In this document: piece after piece, positions 34,846 to 45,314 of the stretch
Layout: every line of letters starts with the position of its first letter
Numbering within the stretch: the stretch's first letter is position 1
Assembly (NCBI GenBank): GCA_030015575.1
Contig: CM057339.1
Coordinates: 700,860,761 to 700,924,760 of the forward strand
From: Agapanthus africanus
Taxonomy: Eukaryota > Streptophyta > Magnoliopsida > Asparagales > Amaryllidaceae
DNA: 64,000 bases
Direction of reading: 5' to 3'
Notes under the pieces: generated by a model
Database searches by the model: none
What the model saw: the letters and a program-made list of their open reading frames with translations, nothing else
Told to the model about the DNA's origin: nothing
Position numbers and translations under genes: made by a program

Positions 34846-34923
34846 CGTGAATGTCACTCGATCGGTAAATCCAGTCTATCTGCTATAGCCCTTTTAGACG
34901 GATTTGCGAACGTGACATTCACG
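34846..34923 (+). other. 78-base hairpin in the leader of C
   Basis: CGTGAATGTCAC (34846-34857) and GTGACATTCACG (34912-34923) are exact inverse copies. An inner GTAAATCCAGTCTA/TTAGACGGATTTGC stem continues the fold. The same structure lies in X at 20995-21072. Confidence 0.75.
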
Positions 34924-35163
34924 TTGATGTTCTGTGTTGTGCTGTGATGTTGCGGATCTGTCGTGGTGGATAGCCTGGATGCAATGGTAGTACAGTTTGG
35001 TTGTATATGTACATTTGATATTGCGGGGCGAGCGTCCGACATGTGGACTGCCGTCACTGCCTGTTTGTATTATTCTTTTGGGGCACGACCGGGTCGAGGT
35101 CGATGTACCCGTTGTATGTATATTTTACTTTCTGTACTAGGATTATCCCAAGGTGGGGTGCAC

Positions 35164-35378
35164 GGATAGCCGGGTTCTAGAGGGCAACAAGCCCGCATCT
35201 CATGTCATTGAGACGGAGGGGGCTTTACTCTAGAATTGGCGGGCTATTCGCCGCACTCGTAGGGGGTACAGGTTGACCCAAGAGGGGTGCCCAAGTTATC
35301 GGATTCCGTAAAGTGCTGGGTGGTCCATTCATGTTGCTGAAGGGGGCTTCCTCGCTTCAGGTTTTGGCGGGTAACTTG
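35164..35378 (+). other. Two long-range stem modules, leader of C
   Basis: Module 1 pairs GGATAGCC (35164-35171) with GGCTATTC (35242-35249), inside which TTCTAGAG (35175-35182) pairs with CTCTAGAA (35228-35235). Module 2 pairs CAAGTTATC (35292-35300) with GGTAACTTG (35370-35378). Both are followed by GC...CGTAGGGG. Stem sequences differ between modules and elements while pairing is kept. Confidence 0.7.
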
Positions 35379-35889
35379 CCGCGCCCGTAGGGGTCTACGA
35401 TTTTATTGTACAGGCTATCCACATGACCAGGGGAACTTCGGGTTTCAGCAGCGGCTCTGTGAAATCCGGGGCTTCCAGATTATCTGTATTGTTCTGTGTT
35501 GCTTATTACATTTCTGTGATGTTGCATTTTATCACGCCTTGAGCGAATATTATATATTGAGATATATATACTAGTAGATGTTGTATATGTTTTGCATCCG
35601 CGCTAGTCCAGTCCCCGCTCTGTCGTTAGTTAAGTAACCTAACGGGTAATGACGGGACCCAGTGGCGAATGCGGATGGCATATACGTACATCATTATTTT
35701 CGTTCTTTATTGGTGTGATCAATTGATGGGACTGCGTTGATTCGGATCAATGCAAGCTAAACAAACCTATTCTGATGTTGTTGGAACAATTTTTCAAAAA
35801 GCTGTTATTGCAAGGACGTTCTCTTTTGTTTTGCACAGTGGTATTCGGTTATGAATATCCAGCACCTCAGTCGACGAGGCAAGGGCCGA

Positions 35890-36047
35890 GATCCCTTCAC
35901 CGGGAGTGACCCCTTGGACAGAAGTTTGCGTCAGGGTAATAACTTCACTATAACCGATTGCCTTTTGCTTTGCATCGTGGTATTCAGTTGGAATATCCTG
36001 CACCTCATTCTACAGGGAAAGAGCCGAGATCCCTTCACCGGGAGTGA
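35890..36047 (+). repeat. Two copies of the 20-bp leader box in C
   Basis: GATCCCTTCACCGGGAGTGA at 35890-35909 and 36028-36047, exact. Confidence 0.85.
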
Positions 36048-36196
36048 CCTCTTTAGCAAAGGTTTTCGTTACTATATTTTTATAAAAAGTTATCCAGTTC
36101 CTTCAACGATATCAAGTTCATTACGGTAAAAGGTTTTTCGCCAAAAACCATTCGTAGCCCTCCGTCATTTCGGATTAGTATTGCTTAGTATTCGCG

Positions 36197-36430
36197 CTAC
36201 GTTTGTCGTTGCTATTCGCCGAGGCGTAGTGTGCGGTAGCTCTGTAATGCTTTCTGTCGCATGGATATGTGGATTGGTTAGGACAGTCGTACGACTTTGT
36301 TGATTATTCGTCAAGGGTCGTGCGGGTGGGTTTAACGCAATCAAGATAATGACGGGTTGAACTTGACTAGGACCTTTTGATTTGTTGATTATTCGTCAAG
36401 GTCACTTGGGTCCTAGGGGTAAAAATCACA
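36197..36430 (+). other. Three hairpins with a related loop, leader of C
   Basis: Stems are CTACG/CGTAG (36197-36201, 36225-36229), GTACGAC/GTCGTGC (36289-36295, 36317-36323, one wobble pair) and a weaker GGACC/GGTCC pair around the third loop (about 36375-36412). The loops read TTTGTTGATTATTCGTCAAGG or close to it, different in the middle from those of A and X. Confidence 0.65.
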
Positions 36431-36829
36431 TCGGGAGTTTCTAAAGAAACTGAAACTTGCCAGGCATGCGCATACCTTCTGGAGTGTGATAACATGAGTG
36501 GATTCCGTCACGTTATCATGCGATGATAGTTGGATCCCGATTCCCACTGATGAGTTGGTTTACTCCTCGGGTGACCCCGACTAATTCTTCTTTCAGGTTT
36601 GGAGGAGAATTTGAGATTACAGTAGGAGGTTTCCTGATTAAATAAAGTGATAACCATTCTGATCTAGGTTAGAGTGCACGCTGAGTGTTTCTTTTCTCTC
36701 TCTCTCTCTTTGGCAGCGACCATTGACCCGACCCTAGACTATGACTTAGTGACCAAAATTAACCGAACCTTCTTAAACACTGGCTTTTGGATTGTCAGAG
36801 TTGCAAACCTCATTGCCACTCCTACTTTT

Positions 36830-37560
36830 ACCCTTTTCTCCAGGACATCCCGTATTACTACGAACGTCCACTTCCATTGGACAAAACCATCGTATGGTTA
36901 TATACGAACTCGAAGGAATTTATTCGAGGATGGTTTCTGGTTCTGGAGAAAACGAATAGGACTATTCAGTTGTCTTTTCCTTTTACCTTCTCTCAGGTTG
37001 CGAGTACTCCTTGGTTTAGGAGATAGTACACCTATTATGCAAATTGGATAGTCTTCTTCCAAACCTTAGGCTGGTGCCGAACGGTGGGGAATGAAGAAAA
37101 CCAATTAGCATAACAATGGTGTACAGATGGTATTAAGTAAAGACATATCAAGGGATTAGTAAGAGGGCAAAGTAAAATGCGACTGCTATTCACGACCAAA
37201 CCAAGTATTTCATTACCACTCCCAATTCACCTTTTTATTTCTCCAGGACACTACGTATCACTACGAAGATCCACAGTTTATTGGATATTCCATCGTATGG
37301 TTATATACGAATTCGAAAGGAACTTGTTCCAGTTCGGGGATGGATTCTGGTTCAGGAGAAATAGGAATAAGGTTTATTCGGTTGTCTTTTATCTTCACCT
37401 TCTCTCGCATTGCAAGTGCTCCTAGGATTAGGACGGTACACCCATTATGCTTATTGGATAGTCTTCTTCCAAACCATAGGCTGGTGCCGAACGGTAGGGA
37501 AGGAAGAAAACCATTTAGCCTAAGAGGGTGTACAGAAGGTAATGACTAAAGACATATATA
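36830..37560 (+). repeat. Tandem duplication of about 403 bp in the gag region of C
   Basis: CGTATGGTTATATACGAA recurs 403 bp apart (36891 and 37294), and each block ends with GGTGCCGAACGGT and GAAAACCA. X has the same duplication, so it was present in their common source. Confidence 0.8.
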
Positions 37561-38839
37561 GGGATCTGGAGAGATGGCAAAGAATTATACGGTTACAGTT
37601 GTGAATCTGGATAATGGAAAAGGCATTACTAGGAATGCCGGGATACCCCACCGAAACATTTCAATGTTTCAGTTTCACTGTGTACTGTTAAAAGAAAAAC
37701 TGATTTCCCAATTAGACACTTGCTCCAGGGTATGTATTTACCAGGTTTGATTCTCGTATCTGTATGGTTTTACAGATGATGAGTGGGAGTAAGTTATTGG
37801 GAATTAGGTGATCATCCTCATTATATCGGGATTCGTTGTAATTGGTGATATTTGAGGAAATCACCTGGGCTGTTTGCCGGACGACAAATATTTGGTTTTG
37901 AATATCCGTCGTTATGCACCAATTTCAAATTGATATATCTGTACGTCTATTTTTATAGAGTGAGATATACCTTTTTGAAATTATGTCTATGACATTTACC
38001 TATATCAATGGATGGTTAGGTAAGGAGTATTGAACAGCGGTGTAATTCTTCTTAACCATAAGTACAGTTTTCAACCTACGACACACAGAGAATGAGTTGT
38101 TAGACTCAGGGGACTTATACAGAGTATTGTATGTTGTCCTGTGTCCATTAGGACAGAGGGGTTGGTTCTCGTACTATATTCTGTTTACTTGTGACTTCTC
38201 TAGTTTTTAGACATGTGTTTCATAGAAATACAATGTCCAAGTTTTGAGAAGTTATAGGTATGTGGATAAAGTAGAGAACCAGGTGTTGCAAGTATCGGGA
38301 TTCTTCAAGGTGATCGAAGATGTAGATACTTGTGAATGGTATTCAGTTGATAGTAATGATTAAGAGAACTTGCTTCTCTTTCAGGTTACTCATAATTGGA
38401 AGCATTCCTAAGTTGAGTAACGCTGATCGGCCTCCTTCCATTTAGTTGACATGCACTGGTGACAGCTGCATGATTTGAATCTGGTTCAATTAAATCAGTG
38501 CCTCTGTTTCTGTATTGGATATAGAACAGTTCATATCTTAACGATGTTAAGGTACGGGGAGTTGTCAAGCTTATGCTTAAAACCAGACTCTGGATAACTC
38601 AAGGTACGTTTCTGTAATGGCTGTTTGTGGGTTGACCCGGGCTATGACGATGGTTGATTTTCTACCATCTGGAAGATCAATAGTGATATTGTTCTTGACT
38701 CGCCACAGTTTTAATAAAAATGGATTTTTTCAGAAAAACAGTAAGTGGGAGTATGGTAGAACTGGAAGTGATTCCAGAATCGCAAACGATTACTGAAGAT
38801 TTGATAAGAACCTAAAGATTCATTCTGATTTGACATTCT

Positions 38840-40050
38840 ATTAGCCACTCCGCAGATATGGTGGGTAACCTCAGGCGCTCGAGAGGTACTTCGGTATGCT
38901 CAAGGACGGTGGCAGGGAGGTTCTTGTTTACCCAGACTTGCCATTGCTGTTGTTCCAGACTGTGAGACCCGGCAGGAGGATGAGTATAGCGTCATTCTAA
39001 ACTAGCTTTAGAAGTGCACGTGTATATGACTCTGCCAGAGGGTTGTCGTGGTCAGTGGGAGCAGCGGAAGCATTGGTAGACAAGTGGCTTATGTCTATTT
39101 ATAGACTAAAGCAGATATAGCGGAGAGAGATCATCTATTTCTGATATGGCAGTCATAGGTTTGACTTCATCAGAATAGGGGATGGATCTGTTAAGAAGGT
39201 AGTAGGGTGTGATGTCCTGGTATTTAGATGACATACACAAAGTAGGAAGTAAAATTCCTATACTACGATCGGTTATACTTTGGTTGTCACACAGTGGTTT
39301 ATCCACAAAGGACATGGATATTATATCAGACATTCTGGTTACTAGATCTATGGTTTTAGATCTAGATTTGGGTAGTTTCCCAATCTGGATACTCAGACAG
39401 CATTCTAAAGGTGTTTTAGAATGGACGACTCCTGGCACGGTAGTGTACCTGCAGGTGATGGAGTCACCCTCTCTAAAGGTGTCTTACAGACTAAAGGGGA
39501 GAGGGATGTGCATGATTGGCAGATCACTTGCTTAGGCAATTGAGTCAATCATGAGATGTCAAGTACCACACCAGATGTTGTTTTTGCAGTAGATGTAATA
39601 AGTTGATATTAATCCTATCCTGGAGAAACATTCGAAAGCAGATTTAGAACATAAGTGGATGTTCTAGGGATATGATAACGACAGCCTCCTTCGGGAGACA
39701 GTTATCATTCCAGGCTTCCAAGGTGACCTGGATGACAGAGTGGCTGTCAGAGTTATAGTTTTCCCTCTGATGAGGGGCAGTATTTTGGACAGGTGGTCCA
39801 GGCGGATACTGAGGGAGGCATGGCGCAGGACACTGATTAAGTTCAGTCGACGATACAGTCTAAGAAGTTTGGATTTGGAGTTCATTTATGAGCTAGGTCC
39901 CATCAGATATCCGGACATATTCTAAGACAGGTGTTGCTCATTTCGGGAGATGGCTTTCTCCGCGAACTTGAGATAAAGGGAGACATAGAAAGAAACATCA
40001 CAGCGGATCCACTCACTGAGGCTATTCCTCGAACGCAATAGTTTCGCAAA
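38840..40050 (+). pseudogene. Copia pol remains of element C
   Basis: Pieces in copia order: the linker before the reverse transcriptase (ERYFGML near 38890), a reverse-transcriptase part around 39060-39540 with WYLDDIHKVGSKIPILRSV at the catalytic-box position and SGLSTKDMD after it, and an RNase H tail with ADPLTEA near 40010. Much of the protein departs from ordinary copia sequence, and X shares those departures. Upstream pol (36720-38840) is harder to read. Broken in many places; the element cannot supply its own enzymes. Confidence 0.7.
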
Positions 40051-40153
40051 CGAGCTTTGTGAGACTGACTAGTAGAGGAGTTGGGTGTTCGGTATCACAC
40101 GGGCTGTGAGTATGCGAAATCACAATAATTAGCCTTGAGTGCAAGTGGGAGAT

Positions 40154-42269
40154 TGTTGGAGATAGTGCCCTCAGAGTCAATTATTGGATCACAGGCACGT
40201 GATTGCAATGATTGAGGGAGGACCTATACCAGTAGGACAGTCTTACTCAAGATGATAATATTCTATCTGGTTTATCTTTATCATCGTGTACTGCTTTAGG
40301 TGACCTTACAGGTCACTATTGCACATTGATAGAGCCCTTAGGATTCTTTCTTGACGGCCAGTAGTATGATGGCGATCATATACGTGGGGGCTGGGGTCTA
40401 TAAGCACATCCTTAAAGTGGTCCCTAGTCGTGGGAGTTTCGAGACTGGGCATCGATACTCCATTAGTAGACTAGTGTATACAGTCGAGACCCCGACGAGG
40501 GGCGGTGGCTGGTCTCACAATCCACTGGTGTCAGTTGGTTCACCTAAGATGTATACAGGTGCTCATTAGGTTATGAGTACACCAGACAGGACTCGCCGGG
40601 AACATGCTAGTTGGGATTATACCAGACGTCAGATAGCAGTTCCTTGGTGACATGTGTACAGGTTAGTTCATCGACCTGAGATCGTCATTTGTCTCGTGTG
40701 AGTTCCCACTGTGCTTTGATTACTACCCTACCACGGCTCAAAGGAGTCGTGCAAACAGGTTTTAGTTGGGTACAGTCCCGAGCCACATGGAGGCAGTGAG
40801 CGGATCTGCAGGGGTTCGTCCTCCCGGTATTGGGGGTGAGGTCGCGCTGTGTCTAGGAGAGCCATTACACAAAGCCCTCAGCCGAGGCAGGAGATTTACT
40901 GGTAGGTATTCCAGTAGTATCTCAGGGTGTTCTGGGCTACACTCCGACACGACTTGTACCGCTTATGGGGGTCCGACTTTTACCAACCCCCTAGGCCCGC
41001 CATGCGATACTCATAGACGAACGGACCGGACTGTACGGATATTGTCACTGACAGACTCAGTAGGGTGTCAGGATGAGTTCGCTCATCAACGTCCCTTTTG
41101 GTCAATAGCTGGTAGCCCGTCACGTATGGCTAATACCTCTAACGTGCTAGTGGTTAAATCCACAGCCATAGTATTGACGAGTCTTTAGAGTCCACCACAC
41201 ACAGTTACTCAAGTTTCGGGCGAAACGCTGTAGACGCCGTATGGAGATATGGCAGGGTTCGATCAGATACGTGCGGTATTGCACGGATCGTGATCATACG
41301 GATAATACTAGCGGACTTTGGTTTAAGCCGGATCCTAGTATTGTACAGTGTAGATTTTGTCTCTTTGAATTTGTATTCAGTAGGAATACAAATGCGGGTA
41401 TGTATATATTGTTGCGGGGTTTTCCTGTAATTTATTACGGGATCAGTTTTCTGAAGTTGCCAGTTTGCATTCCGTTCCGGCCAGTTTTCCTTTGTTCCTT
41501 CCCAGCCGGACTTTTCAGATGGAGGGACTAATTTGCAGTTTTGCAAATTATCTTTTGTGGAGGGTTTCTTTGTGAAATGGTGGCATCATGATGGTTCTTG
41601 CATGATGAGATTCTTTTTCCATCACTTGCTTGCATTAATTGAGATTAGAATGGATTAGAAGTTGATGTGAGGCTTGCTTTTGGATGTGGTCACCCTTTGG
41701 CTTCTACTACACTCACCTCCCTTCTTGCTTTAGTTTTTCCTCTCCTCATTTTTCCATATTAGGGGCCGGCCACATATTAGTGGGGAGAGGAGAGAGTTCA
41801 TTTTTCATGAGGGAATTATTCATATCTCATTTGCATGCTTGCTAAATTCTCAACCTCTCTCCAAAGTTCTTTCATTCTCTTCTCCATCAAAAGGCAACTT
41901 CACCCCCATTGAGACAAAGGTTTTCTACACTAGTCTACAGCAAACCTTGGACGCGTCGGTAAGCCAACTTCGCGCCCGAGTTGCCTCGGTCTAGAGGTGG
42001 GAGCCCGTAAAAGAACCCGGCGATGTGGTGCCCGTTTCGACGAGGAGGCGACGACCGGAGATTCCGCGAGGAGATCGGAGTGGAGACAAAGACCGAAGGA
42101 CACGGATCGCTCGATATATCTCTCCCCCCATTCTCTTGATAGCTAGGATTAGATTAATGGTTACGATCCGGGTTTATTGTCCGCGGTAGCGCCGGTTTAA
42201 AGTTAAGAAAATTTTTGATTCCGCATTTTGGCCTCGAGTAGACGGCCGGGGCGCTGCCGTGGCACAACA
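40154..42269 (+). repeat. 3' LTR of element C
   Basis: 2,116 bp, nearly identical to 32289-34403. Preceded by AAGTGGGAGAT (40143-40153). Confidence 0.93.
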
Positions 42270-44282
42270 GTGCCCTCAAGGCAATTATCATAGTCGCGGA
42301 CTTGTGATTATGATGATTGAGTGAGGACCTATACCGATAAAACAGTCTTACTCAAGATGATAGTATGCTATCTGGTTTGTTTTTATCATCATATACATGT
42401 TGATAGAGCCCGTAGGATTCTTCCTTGACTGCCAGCATTGTGATGGCGATCACATACGTGGGAGCTGGGGGTCTATAAGCACATCCTCAAATGTCCCTAG
42501 TCGTGGGAGTATCGAGACCGGGCATCGATACTCCAGTGTAGACTAGTGTATACTGATCGAGACCCCGACGAGGGGCGGTGGCCAGGTCTCACAAGCCATT
42601 GGTGTTAGTTTGTTCACCTAAGATAGTATACAGGTGCTCATTGGGTTATCAGTACACTGGACGGACTCGTCGGGAACCTGCTAGTTGGTATTATACCTAT
42701 TGTCAGATAGCAGTTCCCAGGTGACATGTGTACAGGTTATTCTGTCGACCTGAGATCGTCATTTGTCTCGTGTGAGTTCCCACTGTGTTTTGATTACTAC
42801 CCTACCACGGCTCAAAGGAGTCGTGCAAACAGTTTTTAGTTGGGTACAGTCCCGAGCCACATGGAGGCATTGATCGGATCGTCGGGGATTCGTCTCTCCC
42901 GGTATTGGGGGATGATGTCGCGTTGTGTACGGATGGCTATCACCAAAAATCCGTGGCCACGGTGGACGAGAATTATCCATCCAGGATCGATAGTTTCTCA
43001 GGTGGTGATGGGGTTTCATACCGATACTAAATATCGCGTTGTTGGGGGTCTGACTTCATCCACCCCCTAGACTCGATATGCGAAACACTTAGACGAACAG
43101 ACCGGACTGTACGGATATTGTCACTGTCAGGCTCAGTAGGTGTCCAGGATGAGTTTGCTCGTCGGCCTCCCTTTCGCTCAATACCTGGGTAGCCGTTACG
43201 TACAGCTAGTGCCGCTGACGTGCTTGTGGTTAAACCCACTGCCAACGTATTGACGAGTCTTTAGAGTCCCACACAGAGGGTTTTCACGGTTCAGTCGATA
43301 TGGTGTACATGAGGTATGTTGATACATACAGGTGTCCAATTAAATATGTGCACATGCTGCGCAGACTTTCATCGGACGGTTGATAATACTAGTGGCTTAG
43401 GATTAAGCCAGTTTATTATATCAGGTTTTGATTTAATAATTTATATATGTATTTGTATATACGTATTCTAGTATTATTGTTCACTATTCGTTTTCTCTCT
43501 CGGTTATTCGTATTTTGGTACGAATACGCGTATATGTATTTCGATACATGTACCGGGAAGTAATCCGTATTTTATACGGAATAGCTTCTAGAAGATGCCA
43601 CCTCATTTATATGATTTTCCATTTATGAAAATTCATTTGTTTTTATTAATGAGGTGGAAAAGGTGATGTGATTTGTGGCATGGGTTTTGTAAATGTATCA
43701 TGGTATGGTCTCATTTGTTTAATGCAAAATGTTGGAAAAAGAAAATGATATTTTTGTGTGGAGGAGAGAGGGGGGCCGGCCATAATTTTGGTGGGGGCTC
43801 ATTTCATTTGATTTATCATTGCATTACTCCCACTCTCTCATTCACCCAAAATGACTTAGCAAATTTTGCTCATGCCAAAGTTCACATCCTTCTTCATCTT
43901 CTTCTTGAGTTTCTTATTGAGCTCATGCTTTGAGAGAAAATTGTAGTGACACTTTCATACACCCCCACTCTCCATCGCTAGCGACTTTGGAGCGTCGGTT
44001 GTCTCGTTCGACGAGACTGGAGCTTGCGCTGTTTCCCTCGGGTGGATCATCGGAGATGGAGGAAGACCGGCAACCAAATATCATCAAAGGATCACTAGGA
44101 TCTTGGAATGAAGACCGAAGGACTCGGATCATCTCGGTATAACCTTTCTAACTCTTAGTTAGCTCGCCGGTATAGGGTTTAAGGTCGATCCAGAAATCGG
44201 GTAACGGTAGCGCCGGTTTAATAAATTTTTGTTCCGCATTTTGGCCGCGTTTCGATGGCCGGGGCGCTGCCGGGACCCTTCA

Positions 44283-45314
44283 CAAAGCCCTCGCCAAGAG
44301 GCAACCGCGCAGCTTCACTGCCCGGTCATCCTTAGTGGGCTTCTTACAGCCCCTCCAACTCTAAGGATCAAAGTCCTCCGTAGAGGCAGCCGAGCAGCTT
44401 CTCTGCTCGGCTATCCCTGGCCGGTAGCTTCCCTACTCGCAACGCCGGGGATCAAAGCCCTCGCCAAGAGGCAACCCAGCAGCTACCCTGCTCGGTTATC
44501 CCTGGCGGGTAGCTTCCCTACCGCAACGCCAGGGATCAGAAAGTCCTCCCAGAGGCAGTCGAGCCCGACACTCGCTCGGCTATCCTTGGCAAGGAGCTTC
44601 CCTACCGCAACGCCAGGGATCAAAAAGTCCTCCCAGAGGCCGAGCTCGACCCTCGCTCGGCTATCCCTGACGGGTAGCTTCCCTACCGCAACGCCATGGA
44701 TCAGAAAGCCCTCCCAGAGGCAGTCGAGCCCGAGGATCCCTTGCTCGGCTATCCTTCAGGACAAAAGCACTCGCCAAGAAGCACCGGGCAGTAACCCTGC
44801 CCGGCCAAGGGTCCTTGGTAGGCTTCTTACAGCCCCTCCCGCGCCAAGGACCAAAGTCCTCCTATCCCCGGCCGGTAGCTTCCTACCACAACCGACAGGG
44901 ATCAAAGTCCTCGCCAAGAGGCACTGGACAGTAACCCTGCTCGGTCCCCGTCCTGAAGGATCAAAGCCTTCGCAAGAGGCAACCGAGCAGCTATCCTGCT
45001 CGGTCATCTTCGGCTGGTAGCTCCCTACCCATGACGCCAGGGATCGAAGCCCTCGCAAGAGGCATCCGAGCGGCTACCCCGCTCGGTCATCCCAGGCTTG
45101 TAGTTGCCTACCCACGACGCCAGAGACCAAAGCCCTCGCCAAGAGGCAACCGCGCAGCTTCACTGCCAGGTCATCCCTGCTCGGTTATCCCTAGCGGGTA
45201 GCTTCCCTACCGCAACGCCAGGGATCAGAAAGCCCTCCCAGAGGCAGTAGAGCCCGAGGATCCCTCACTCGGCTATCCTTCAGGACAAAAGCCCTCGCCA
45301 AGAGGCACCAGGCA
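44283..45314 (+). repeat. Tat2 tandem array, first block (about 12 units of 84 bp)
   Basis: Units of roughly 84 bp share GGATCAAAGCCCTCGCCAAG, then a stem-loop such as GCCGAGCAG/CTGCTCGGC (44389-44397, 44403-44411), then a second stem-loop such as ATCCTTAG/CTAAGGAT (44328-44335, 44361-44368) with an inner GGGCT/AGCCC stem. Stems vary between units with pairing kept: CCGGGCAG/CTGCCCGG (44784-44791, 44797-44804), CCGAGCGG/CCGCTCGG (45066-45073, 45079-45086), GGTCCTTGG/CCAAGGACC (44810-44818, 44844-44852). Because 84 is a multiple of three, one frame stays open for long stretches; I do not take that as a gene. Element E splits the array at 45314. Confidence 0.85.

Larger units (their letters stand above)
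32289..42269 (+). mobile_element. Element C: Ty1/copia (Angela-like), nested 16 bp inside LTR G
   Basis: A 9.98-kb element with LTRs of 2,115 bp (32289-34403) and 2,116 bp (40154-42269), ends TGTTRGAGATAG...GGCACAACA, a primer site at 34404, and a polypurine tract at 40143-40153. The target duplication is GTGCY (32284-32288, 42270-42274), matching at four of five bases. C and X are two copies of one family. The LTRs look about 98% alike by eye, so the element is young. Boundaries are whole; the coding region is thoroughly broken. Confidence 0.92.
32273..44282 (+). mobile_element. Solo LTR G, split by element C
   Basis: LTR sequence at 32273-32288 and 42275-44282 adds up to about 2.02 kb, starting TGTTGGCTATAG and ending ...GGGACCCTTCA. 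A perfect target duplication CAAAG flanks it (32268-32272 and 44283-44287). There is no internal region or second LTR, so it arose by LTR-LTR recombination. It is a diverged relative of the C and X LTRs (shared GGTAGCGCCGGTTTAA, TTCCGCATTTTGGCC and GGGGCGCTGCCG near the end). Confidence 0.88.

Noticed and set aside
44229-45020. 263-codon plus-strand reading frame
   Set aside because: It starts inside LTR G and runs through the 84-bp tandem repeats. The unit length is a multiple of three, so one frame stays open by arithmetic; the protein is a 28-residue repeat without known features.
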